A DNA stretch of 64,000 nt from Actinoallomurus iriomotensis. Its GTDB lineage: Bacteria; Actinomycetota; Actinomycetes; Streptosporangiales; Streptosporangiaceae. A program made the translations under genes and the position numbers. Below are positions 45,108 to 52,311 of this stretch, one piece after another (the first letter of the stretch is position 1; every line of letters starts with the position of its first letter). The notes beneath the pieces are model-generated. The model was given only the letters and a program-made list of their open reading frames with translations, had not been told where the DNA came from and made no database searches. The stretch lies in assembly GCF_030269445.1 (NCBI RefSeq), contig NZ_BSTJ01000004.1:372001-436000 (forward strand). The letters are read 5' to 3'.

Positions 45108-45732
45108 TCCGCCGGAGAGCACCGACATCACGCAGCGGAGACTGCTCCAGTCCATCGTGGAGGTGGCCCGGAGCGTCTTCGGCGCGGCCGCCGCCTCCGT
45201 GTTCTTGGTGGACCGGGCGAACGGGGACCTGGTCTTCGAGGCGGTCGCGGGCGAGGGCGAGAACCAGCTGCCGGGGACCCGGTTTCCCGGCGGTACCGGC
45301 ATCGCCGGCTGGGCGGTCATGGGCGGTCAGCCACTGCTCGTCGACGACGTGGCGGAGAGCCCCCGATTCGCCCGGGCGGCCGCCGAGTCGACCGGCTACG
45401 TACCGCGCAGCATCATGGCCGCGCCGCTCATCGCGGACGGCGAGTGCATCGGCGTCCTGGAGGTGCTGGACCGCGACAGCCGGCCGCGCGGCGACCTCGG
45501 CGACATGGACTCGCTCGGCCTGCTGGCGACCGAGATGGCCACCGTCCTGGAGCTGCTCGTACGCCTCCGGCACGACACCGGCGCCGCCCGTGCCGTCGAG
45601 GTCGCCCGGTTCGACCTGCCGCTGCTGCAACGTGTGGCCGAGCGACTGCCCACGGCGTCCGAACAGGTGGGCGCCACGGTGACCAAGCTGCTGACCATGG
45701 CCGACGAACTACTGGCCGGTGGCGGTGCCTGA
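45097..45732 (+). CDS. GAF-domain protein
   Basis: This is a 211-aa single GAF domain: SVFLVDRANGDLVFEAVAGE, PGGTGIAGWAVMGGQPLLVD, SIMAAPLIADGECIGVLEVL, with a helical C-terminus. GAF domains bind cyclic nucleotides, heme or small ligands; a cyclase gene lies just upstream, so cyclic nucleotide sensing is possible. GTG 45097 has GGAGG at the right distance; ATG 45085 is the alternative. No output domain is present, so it likely acts by protein contact. Confidence 0.85.
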   Translation: MLTDPPESTDITQRRLLQSIVEVARSVFGAAAASVFLVDRANGDLVFEAVAGEGENQLPGTRFPGGTGIAGWAVMGGQPLLVDDVAESPRFARAAAESTGYVPRSIMAAPLIADGECIGVLEVLDRDSRPRGDLGDMDSLGLLATEMATVLELLVRLRHDTGAARAVEVARFDLPLLQRVAERLPTASEQVGATVTKLLTMADELLAGGGA

Positions 45733-46756
45733 CGGTGCCGAGGCGTTCTTCGGCCAGCTCTCCTCCCCCGCCCGCGTGTTCGACGTCCGGCCGGGGCCGG
45801 TGCCGTGCGTGCTGTTCCTCAGCCGCTCATGTGACTCCGAACTGGACGCGGTGCGGGATCTGCTCGGCCGCGCCGGCGTGCGGTCGGCCCGTCTCAACGC
45901 CGACGAGCTGGCGGCCACGACCGGGCTGACGGTCGACCCGGCGACCCGCACGGCGTGCGTGAACGAGCGCCGCCTCGCCCCGACGGTGACCTGGACCAGG
46001 CATTTCTCGGCGAACGCGATCGAGGGCGGGGACGACGCGGCGCACCGCGTGTTCGCCCGGGAGTCCTGGCAGGCCGCGGCCGACGAGCTGGCCGCGATCT
46101 CCGGGACGAGTCTCGGCGCGCGGCGTCCCGCTCTGCTGGCCCAGTTGCGGCTCGCCCGGCACCACGACGTGGCGGTGCCACGGACGATCGTGACCACCGA
46201 CCCGGGTCGCGCCCGGGACGCCTTCGCGTGCCCACGGCTGGTGATCAAGGCCGTGCACCGGCACTTCGTCGAGGCCGCGCCGGGACGGCTGAGCGGGATC
46301 TTCCCCACGGTCGTCGAACGGCGGAGCCTGCCCGCCGATCCGTGTCCCGGTCCGCCCGTCATCGTGCAGGAGTACGTCGAGCACGAGACCGAGTGGCGCG
46401 TGTACTACGTGGGCGGGCAGGTGCACGGGTTCGAGCTCCCCGGCGGACACTCCCCCGCCGACCTGTGGACCGCCGGCGGCCGGGTCGAGGTCCGGTCCGG
46501 GGAACCGCCCCCGGCGGTGGCCGCCGCGGCCACGCTGCTCGCCTCCGCGATGTCGCTCCGCTACGGCGCGTTCGACTTCCTCGTCCGCGAGGGCACGCCG
46601 GTGTTCCTGGAGGTCAACCCGGACGGCGACTGGCGCTGGGCCGAGCGGAGGACGCGTACCACCCTGGTCACGAACGCCGTGGCCGCGCTGCTCGCCGGGC
46701 TGCACCGGGAGGCGCTGCCGGGGACGGGCCTTAGTGGTCCTCCCGGTACACGGTGA
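45719..46756 (+). CDS. ATP-grasp ligase of the MvdC/MvdD/graspetide type
   Basis: The 345-aa protein has an N-terminal preATP-grasp region, then RPALLAQLRLARHHDVAVPR, LVIKAVHRHFVEAAP, VIVQEYVEHETEWRVYYVGG and VFLEVNPDGDWRWAE. The last motif matches the EINPNGQWLWIE box of microviridin/graspetide ligases and TgmB-type maturases. These make side-chain ester or amide links with ATP. Start GTG 45719 overlaps the GAF gene by 14 bp. It closes the rightward operon and supplies a third possible peptide modification. Confidence 0.85.
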   Translation: MAVPDGAEAFFGQLSSPARVFDVRPGPVPCVLFLSRSCDSELDAVRDLLGRAGVRSARLNADELAATTGLTVDPATRTACVNERRLAPTVTWTRHFSANAIEGGDDAAHRVFARESWQAAADELAAISGTSLGARRPALLAQLRLARHHDVAVPRTIVTTDPGRARDAFACPRLVIKAVHRHFVEAAPGRLSGIFPTVVERRSLPADPCPGPPVIVQEYVEHETEWRVYYVGGQVHGFELPGGHSPADLWTAGGRVEVRSGEPPPAVAAAATLLASAMSLRYGAFDFLVREGTPVFLEVNPDGDWRWAERRTRTTLVTNAVAALLAGLHREALPGTGLSGPPGTR

Positions 46757-46931
46757 CCGTGGGTCCCGCCTGCCAGACCAGGCCATACGCCGTCGGGACG
46801 ACCGTGACAGCCCTGTCCCACGTGGTGACGTCGGCTGCGGGCCGTCGACCTCGCCAGCGGTGAACAGCTGTGGTCCCTGGAGAATCCGGAGAATGCCGCA
46901 CACCGATCGCTGTCCCGGTCGGTGAAGCCGA

Positions 46932-47399
46932 TCATCCACACCGAGTCGAACGCCACGATGCCCCCGGAGGCTGCGGACACTCGTGCAGACGACGCACGAC
47001 TCGTTTGATGCCGACCAAAGTTCGGTACCGCTCCCGGTCCTCGAACTCCCGCCAGCTCCATATGGCGGGGTACCCGGCCTCGGCACACAAGTGCAGGATC
47101 TGATCGTCGCCGGCGCAGACTCCCACGTGAGCACCCCACGCATCCTGGGTGGCGTTGAACAGGACCAGGTCCAAAGGACAGGCCGCTGCCACCCGCTCGG
47201 TGAACTCCGCATCAGCCCAGAGCTCACTCGACCGCAGGTCAGGCAGGTCGAGTCCGAACAACCTGAGCACCTCATAGGCGAACAGCTGGCAGTTGGCCCC
47301 ATCAGCGAGCCCAGGTCTGTCGGCCACCAGCGGCGACCCCGGAAAGCGATCACCAACATACCGAGTGGCCCACAGACCATCCGGCAACTTCTCCAGCAC
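46932..47399 (-). CDS. NlpC/P60-like papain-fold protein
   Basis: The 155-aa protein has Cys in DGANCQLFAYEVLRLFGL and His in DAWGAHVGVCAGDDQILHL, the Cys-His order of NlpC/P60 hydrolases, without a signal peptide. Homologues cleave peptidoglycan stems or other gamma-amide bonds. GTG 47399 has GGAGGGG just upstream. The codon use is noticeably less GC-biased than in neighbouring genes, which suggests recent acquisition. It converges on the ATP-grasp gene and may or may not belong to the cluster. Confidence 0.65.
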   Translation of the reverse strand: MLEKLPDGLWATRYVGDRFPGSPLVADRPGLADGANCQLFAYEVLRLFGLDLPDLRSSELWADAEFTERVAAACPLDLVLFNATQDAWGAHVGVCAGDDQILHLCAEAGYPAIWSWREFEDRERYRTLVGIKRVVRRLHECPQPPGASWRSTRCG

Positions 47400-47537
47400 G
47401 GTCCCCTCCGGCTCATCGGCACTCGATCGGGCCGCCCAACCGACAACCGCAGCCCTGCCCCGTCATGGGAACGACCGTGACCACGAGCCGGTCGTGCACC
47501 AAGCCGTTAGCCTGCGGCGGGGCTTTCCGGGCGACCT

Positions 47538-47543
47538 TATGCT
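47538..47543 (+). promoter_or_regulatory. -10 element of a leaderless TetR transcript
   Basis: TATGCT lies seven bases before GTG 47550 with no ribosome site between, the standard spacing for leaderless actinobacterial genes. Confidence 0.55.
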
Positions 47544-47549
47544 GCATCT

Positions 47550-48179
47550 GTGACGTCAACGGGGCCCGCCGCACCGACTCCGCGCCGTCGGCGTGGCCGT
47601 CCGGGCTATGACCAGCCGGCGATCCTGCGCGCCGCGGTGGAGCTGTTCAACCGCAAGGGGTACGACGCGACGAGCGTGGGCGACCTGGCCAGGGAGCTGG
47701 GGCTGACCAAGCCGGCGATCTACCATCACGTCACGAGCAAGGAACAGCTGCTCGGCCAGGCGCTGGACGACGCTCTCGACGAGCTCACCGCCGCCGTCAC
47801 CGAGGCCTCCCGCGAGCGGGCCGGGACGACCGCCTACGAGCGGCTGCGCGCGATGGTGCGGCGCAGTGTCGAGGTCCTCGTCGCGCACCAGCCGTCCGTC
47901 ACGCTCCTCCTGCGCGTGCGGGGCAACAGCGAGGTCGAGCTGGCCGCCCTCGAACGCCGGCGCTGGCTCGACGACCGCCTCGCCGCGCTCGTCGCGGACG
48001 CGGTCGCGGAGGGCGCCCTGCGCGACGACGTGCCGCCGAAGCTGGTGAGCCGGCTGCTGTTCGGCATGGTCAACTCGCTGGTCGAGTGGTACCGCGCGGA
48101 CGGGGCGTACGATCCGGCGACGGTCGCGGACGCGATCATCACCATCGCCTTCGACGGTCTCGCCCGGTACGAACCCTGA
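47550..48179 (+). CDS. TetR-family regulator, PaaR-like
   Basis: The 209-aa protein has the HTH SVGDLARELGLTKPAIYHHV and ends in IITIAFDGLARYEP, closely resembling TetR regulators linked to phenylacetate catabolism in actinobacteria. It is convergent with paaE. A palindrome in the paaA promoter (52203-52228) is a plausible binding site. Leaderless expression is indicated by a -10 box seven bases before the GTG. The likely ligand is phenylacetyl-CoA, by family analogy. Confidence 0.8.
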   Translation: MTSTGPAAPTPRRRRGRPGYDQPAILRAAVELFNRKGYDATSVGDLARELGLTKPAIYHHVTSKEQLLGQALDDALDELTAAVTEASRERAGTTAYERLRAMVRRSVEVLVAHQPSVTLLLRVRGNSEVELAALERRRWLDDRLAALVADAVAEGALRDDVPPKLVSRLLFGMVNSLVEWYRADGAYDPATVADAIITIAFDGLARYEP

Positions 48180-48203
48180 CCGGCCGTCCGGCGGGACACC
48201 GGC

Positions 48204-49295
48204 TCAGGCGTCGTAGTCGACGGTCACCCGGTCCCCGACCGGGAACGTCTGGCAGGTGAGAACGAATCCGGCGTCCACCTCGGCCGGTTCGAGGGCGTAG
48301 TTGCGGCGCATGTCGACCTTTCCCCCGCGGACGACGGCACGGCAGGTCCCGCAGACGCCGCCCTTGCAGGCGAACGGCAGGTCGGCGCGCGTGGCCTGGG
48401 CGCCCTCGAGGATCGTCGTCTCCCGTGAGACGGTCGCGGTGGTGCGCAGACCGTCCAGCACCGTCGTGAGCTCGGTCGTGGCGCCGGGGGCGATGCCGTG
48501 CTCCTCCCGCCTCGGCCGGGGCGGGGGTTCGTCGACGTAGAAGAGTTCGACGTGCACGCGGTCGGCGGGCACGCCGAGGTCGGCGAGCACGGGACGCGCG
48601 TCCTGGATCATCTCCAGGGGACCGCAGAGCCAGACGTGGTCGAACACCTCGACCGGGACCAGACCGGTGAGGACGCGGCGGAGCCGGTCGCCGTCGAGCC
48701 GGCCGGAGAACAGTTCGACGTCGCGGGGCTCGCGGGAGAGCACGTGGGCGATCTGGAGGCGGGGGCCGTACCTGTTCTTCAGGTCGCCGAGCTCCTCGGT
48801 GAACATCACGGTGCGGCTCGTCCGGTTGCCGTACAGCAGTGAGACATGGGCGGCGGGATGGGTGAGCACGGTCGAGGCGACCGACAGCAGGGGGGTGATG
48901 CCCGATCCGGCGGCGACGCACAGGTGCCGTTCGCCCAGGGCGGGGTCGGCGTGCCACGAACCGGTCGGGGGCTGCACCTCGATCCGGGTGCCGGGCGCCA
49001 CCTCGCGTACGAGCCAGGAGGAGAAGAGCCCGCCGGGGACCTCGCGGACGCCGATCCGCGGCGCGGCGCCGGCCGGCGCGCAGATGGAGTACGACCGGCG
49101 GTGCTCCCGTCCGTCGACGACGCGGCGCAGCGTGAGCGACTGCCCCGCGCGGAAGGCGTACGTCTCGCGCAGCTCGTCGGGTACGGCGAAGGTGATCGCC
49201 GCCGCGTCCTCGCACAGCCGGTCCACCGCCGCGACGGTCAGCGGGTGGAAGACCGCGCGCCGGGCCGGCACCGCGCTGGGCGCGAGCGTGGTCAT
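48204..49295 (-). CDS. paaE: 1,2-Phenylacetyl-CoA epoxidase reductase subunit PaaE
   Basis: The 363-aa protein has a ferredoxin-NADP reductase module (FAD motif RRSYSICAP, NADPH region AAGSGITPLLSVASTVL, C-terminal LCGPLEMIQDA) and a plant-type [2Fe-2S] domain with CKGGVCGTC and a later LTCQTFP. It delivers electrons from NADPH to the PaaAC oxygenase. ATG 49295 has AAGGAGG upstream, part of a thrice-repeated 68-bp unit. It is last in the paaABCDE operon. Confidence 0.95.
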   Translation of the reverse strand: MTTLAPSAVPARRAVFHPLTVAAVDRLCEDAAAITFAVPDELRETYAFRAGQSLTLRRVVDGREHRRSYSICAPAGAAPRIGVREVPGGLFSSWLVREVAPGTRIEVQPPTGSWHADPALGERHLCVAAGSGITPLLSVASTVLTHPAAHVSLLYGNRTSRTVMFTEELGDLKNRYGPRLQIAHVLSREPRDVELFSGRLDGDRLRRVLTGLVPVEVFDHVWLCGPLEMIQDARPVLADLGVPADRVHVELFYVDEPPPRPRREEHGIAPGATTELTTVLDGLRTTATVSRETTILEGAQATRADLPFACKGGVCGTCRAVVRGGKVDMRRNYALEPAEVDAGFVLTCQTFPVGDRVTVDYDA

Positions 49296-49497
49296 GAGTC
49301 CTCCTTCGTCGGAGGATGTGGCCACCGGGACGCGCCTTCGATTCCCTCGCTTCGCTCGCTCATGAATCCTCCTTCGTGGGAGGACGTGACCACCGGGACG
49401 CGCCTTCGATTCCCCCGCTTCGCTCGCTCATGAGCCCTCCTTCGTCGGAGGACGTGACCACCGGGACGCGCCTTCGATTCCCTCGCTTCGCTCGGTC
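49294..49497 (-). repeat. Three tandem 68-bp units, each with a coupled 23-codon ORF, between paaD and paaE
   Basis: Units start at 49294, 49362 and 49430 and differ at only a few bases. On the minus strand each carries an ATG, 23 codons beginning M(S/T)ERSEGIEGASRW or similar, and an AAGGAGG site ending in TCATGA, so each stop overlaps the next start. ORFs are 49428-49499, 49360-49431 and 49292-49363, the last coupled to paaE at 49295. The effect would be a translational relay from paaD to paaE. Slippage duplication is the likely origin. Confidence 0.9.
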
Positions 49498-49500
49498 ATG

Positions 49501-50010
49501 TCAGATCTCCTTGACGTGCTCGAACGGTTCGAGGCAGTCGGTGCAGCGGTAGAGGGCCTTGCAGGCGGTGGCGCCGAACTCCGACGTCAGCCGGGTGGCC
49601 GCCGAGCCGCAGCGCGGGCAGGGCGGGGCGGGCCGGGGCGGGCCGAGCGTGAGCATCACCGGCCCGGCCGGGTGGGCGGCGGGACCGGGCGGCGACAGCC
49701 CGGCCTCCCGCAGCGCGGCGCGGCCGCGCTCGGAGATCCAGTCGCTGGACCAGGGCGGGTCGAGGACGACCCGCACCTCGACGCGGGCGAACCCGGCGTC
49801 GTTCAGCCGGTGCACGAGGTCGTCGCGCATGGTCGCCATGGCCGGGCAGCCGGTGTAGGTGGGGGTGATCGAGACGATGACGGCCTCGCCGTCGTCGTCC
49901 GGCCGCACCTCGACGCCGCGCAGCACGCCGAGGTCGGCGAGCGTGAGCATCGGCATCTCCGGGTCGCGTACCTGCCCGGCGACCTCGATGGCGCGGTCGC
50001 GGCCGCTCAC
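49501..50010 (-). CDS. paaD: 1,2-Phenylacetyl-CoA epoxidase subunit PaaD
   Basis: The 169-aa protein has an N-terminal MIP18/DUF59 domain (VRDPEMPMLTLADLGVLRGV, TPTYTGCPAMATM) and a C-terminal zinc-ribbon-like tail (CPRCGS, YRCTDCLEPFEHVKEI). PaaD is needed for epoxidase maturation, probably iron-sulfur cluster delivery to PaaE. GTG 50010 overlaps the paaC stop. Its stop is followed at once by the triple repeat leading to paaE. Confidence 0.95.
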   Translation of the reverse strand: MSGRDRAIEVAGQVRDPEMPMLTLADLGVLRGVEVRPDDDGEAVIVSITPTYTGCPAMATMRDDLVHRLNDAGFARVEVRVVLDPPWSSDWISERGRAALREAGLSPPGPAAHPAGPVMLTLGPPRPAPPCPRCGSAATRLTSEFGATACKALYRCTDCLEPFEHVKEI

Positions 50011-50924
50011 CAGCGCCCGCTCGGGTGTGCGCGCGCGACCACCTGCATCTCGGCGAGCAGCCGGCTGAGGGCCTCGGTGTGCGTGCCGTGACGGCCGGTC
50101 CGCCCGCCGACTCCGGCGAGCGGCGCGCGGTCCGGGCGGTCGACGCCGCTCACGGCGAACACCTGGTCGAGGACGGCGTCCACCTCGTCGCGGGTGGACG
50201 CGGGGTCGACGCCGACGCCCGCCCGCGCGAGGGAGCGTTCGAGGGGGTGCGTGGCGACGAGCTCGTCCTGGAGGGGCCACAAAGCGTCGAGGGCAGCGAC
50301 GAGCCGGCGGTGCGACTCGTCGGTGCCCCGCGCGAGGGTGAGGAACCAGCGGCCCGCCCAGTCGCGGTGGTAGGCGACCTCCTTGACGCCCTTGGCCGCC
50401 ACCGCGGCCAGCACCTTGTCGGCGCTCCCGCGGAGCCGTTCGAGCAGCGCGAGCCGGGCCGCCGAGAACAGCAGCAGGCGCACGACGACGTGCGCGAAGT
50501 CGCCGTTCGCCACTTCGGCGAGGCGTACGTTGCGGAACGCCTCCGCCTCGCGGAAGAAGGCGAGCGCGTCCTCCGCGGGCACCGGCGAGCCGTCGGGCAG
50601 GGCGGGTACGACGCCGGGGTCCGCGGCGGCCGCCCGCGCGAGCAGCAGGCGGGCCTGGCCGAGGAGGTCGAGGGCCATGTTCGCCAGCGCGATGTCCTCT
50701 TCGAGGTCGGGCGCGCGGCTGCACCATTCCGACAGGCGCTGCGACATGATCAGGGCGTCGTCGCCGAGCATCAGGCAGTAGCCGGCGAGCTCGCCGTGGT
50801 CGACGCCGTCGGGCACCGTCGTGTCGACGCCCGCCAGCGGGTCCTCGAAGTCGGTGCCGAAGGCCCACTGGGAGGAGTCCCCGCCGATCAGGCCGTCGAA
50901 GATGCTCCCACTTTCGTCGCTCAT
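50007..50924 (-). CDS. paaC: 1,2-Phenylacetyl-CoA epoxidase subunit PaaC
   Basis: The 305-aa four-helix-bundle ferritin-like protein has LGDDALIMSQRLSEWCSRAP, ANMALDLLGQARLLL and VKEVAYHRDWAGRWFLTLARG. PaaC is the structural partner of the catalytic PaaA and lacks a functional di-iron site in the known complex. ATG 50924 is preferred over upstream in-frame codons that have no similarity. It overlaps paaD by four bases. Confidence 0.95.
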   Translation of the reverse strand: MSDESGSIFDGLIGGDSSQWAFGTDFEDPLAGVDTTVPDGVDHGELAGYCLMLGDDALIMSQRLSEWCSRAPDLEEDIALANMALDLLGQARLLLARAAAADPGVVPALPDGSPVPAEDALAFFREAEAFRNVRLAEVANGDFAHVVVRLLLFSAARLALLERLRGSADKVLAAVAAKGVKEVAYHRDWAGRWFLTLARGTDESHRRLVAALDALWPLQDELVATHPLERSLARAGVGVDPASTRDEVDAVLDQVFAVSGVDRPDRAPLAGVGGRTGRHGTHTEALSRLLAEMQVVARAHPSGRW

Positions 50925-50934
50925 GGGTCTTCTC

Positions 50935-51228
50935 TCACATGTGCGGGACGTCGCCGGGAATCTCATAGAACGTCGGGTGACGGTAGACCTTGTCGCCGTT
51001 CGGCGCGAATAGCGGGTCCTTCTCGTCCGGGCTGGACGCCGTGATCGCGTCGGCCCGTACGACCCAGATGCTCACGCCCTCGTTGCGCCGGGTGTAGACG
51101 TCGCGCGCGTGCCGCAGGGCCATCGCGTCGTCCGGGGCGTGCAGCGATCCGACGTGCACGTGGTTGAGCCCGCGCTTGCCGCGGACGAACACCTCGTACA
51201 GCGGCCACTCCCGCCGGTCGCCGCTCAT
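50935..51228 (-). CDS. paaB: 1,2-Phenylacetyl-CoA epoxidase subunit PaaB
   Basis: The 97-aa protein includes [40 protein letters not shown] and the end [11 protein letters not shown], all typical of PaaB, the small subunit that bridges PaaAC heterodimers. Its ATG overlaps the paaA stop. The length is normal for the family. Confidence 0.95.
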   Translation of the reverse strand: MSGDRREWPLYEVFVRGKRGLNHVHVGSLHAPDDAMALRHARDVYTRRNEGVSIWVVRADAITASSPDEKDPLFAPNGDKVYRHPTFYEIPGDVPHM

Positions 51229-52187
51229 CGCGCACCCGCCCCGGCGGACCGCTCCGCGAACGCCGTCGCCGCCTCGCGCACCCAGGCGCCGTCCTCGTGG
51301 GCCGCCCGGCGGTGGGCCAGCCGCTGCGCGTTGCACGGCCCGTTTCCGGCGATGACCGCGGCGAGCTCCTCCCAGTCGGGCTCGCCGAAGTCGTGGTGAC
51401 CGCGCTCCTCGTTCCAGCGCAGGTCGGGGTCGGGTAGCGTCACCCCGAGCGCCTCCGCCTGGGGAACCGTCATGTCGACGAACTTCTGACGCAGCTCGTC
51501 GTTGGAGTTGCGCTTGACGCCCCAGGCCATCGACCGCGCGCTGTTGGGCGACTGCGCGTCCGGCGGGCCGAACATCATCAGGCTCGGCCACCAGAACCGG
51601 TCGACCGACTCCTGGACCATGGCCCGCTGCGCGTCGGTGCCGCGCATCATCGTCATGAGCAGCTCATAGCCCTGCCGCTGGTGGAAGGACTCCTCCTTGC
51701 AGATGCGGATCATGGCCCGGCCGTACGGACCGTACGAGGTGCGGCACAGCGGCACCTGGTTGCAGATCGCGGCGCCGTCGACGAGCCAGCCGATCGTGCC
51801 GACGTCGGCGTAGGACAGCGTCGGGTAGTTGAAGATCGAGGAGTACTTCTGCCGGCCGGCCAGGAGCAGGTCGGTCAGCTCGGCGCGGGAGACGCCGAGG
51901 GTCTCGCACGCCGAGTAGAGGTACAGGCCGTGCCCCGCTTCGTCCTGTACCTTCGCCAGGAGGATCGCCTTGCGGCGCAACGACGGGGCGCGTCCGATCC
52001 AGTTGCCCTCGGGCTGCATGCCGATGATCTCGGAGTGCGCGTGCTGGGCGATCTGGCGCACGAGCGTCCTGCGGTAGGCGTCCGGCATCCAGTCGCGGGG
52101 CTCGATGCGGTCGTGGCGCGCGATGGTCGCGTCGAACCCGGCCCGCAGCCGCTCCTCCGGGTCCCGCTCCGTGGGAGTCGTGGTCAT
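51225..52187 (-). CDS. paaA: 1,2-Phenylacetyl-CoA epoxidase catalytic subunit PaaA
   Basis: The 320-aa di-iron oxygenase has iron ligands visible as [10 protein letters not shown] (ExxH) and [14 protein letters not shown] (ExxH), with [16 protein letters not shown] early. It epoxidises the ring of phenylacetyl-CoA, the first committed step of aerobic phenylacetate degradation. It is the first gene of paaABCDE. A palindrome in its promoter probably binds the TetR at 47550. The downstream pathway genes (paaG, paaZ, paaK) are not in the window. Confidence 0.95.
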   Translation of the reverse strand: MTTTPTERDPEERLRAGFDATIARHDRIEPRDWMPDAYRRTLVRQIAQHAHSEIIGMQPEGNWIGRAPSLRRKAILLAKVQDEAGHGLYLYSACETLGVSRAELTDLLLAGRQKYSSIFNYPTLSYADVGTIGWLVDGAAICNQVPLCRTSYGPYGRAMIRICKEESFHQRQGYELLMTMMRGTDAQRAMVQESVDRFWWPSLMMFGPPDAQSPNSARSMAWGVKRNSNDELRQKFVDMTVPQAEALGVTLPDPDLRWNEERGHHDFGEPDWEELAAVIAGNGPCNAQRLAHRRAAHEDGAWVREAATAFAERSAGAGAR

Positions 52188-52202
52188 CTTCCCTCCCGAG
52201 GC

Positions 52203-52228
52203 AATTACTTATCGCTCGGTCAGTAATA
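52203..52228 (-). promoter_or_regulatory. Operator-like dyad in the paaA promoter
   Basis: TTACT (52205-52209) mirrors AGTAA (52222-52226) with a 12-base centre containing CGCTCGGT, just 17 bp upstream of the paaA start. Position and symmetry fit a TetR/PaaR repressor site. Confidence 0.55.
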
Positions 52229-52311
52229 AGGTCGCACGGACCGGGCCGTCCGCGCAACCACTGATGGAGACCAGAAAAGCAGGACGGGACGGGTGGAGGA
52301 GCCGGGACGGC

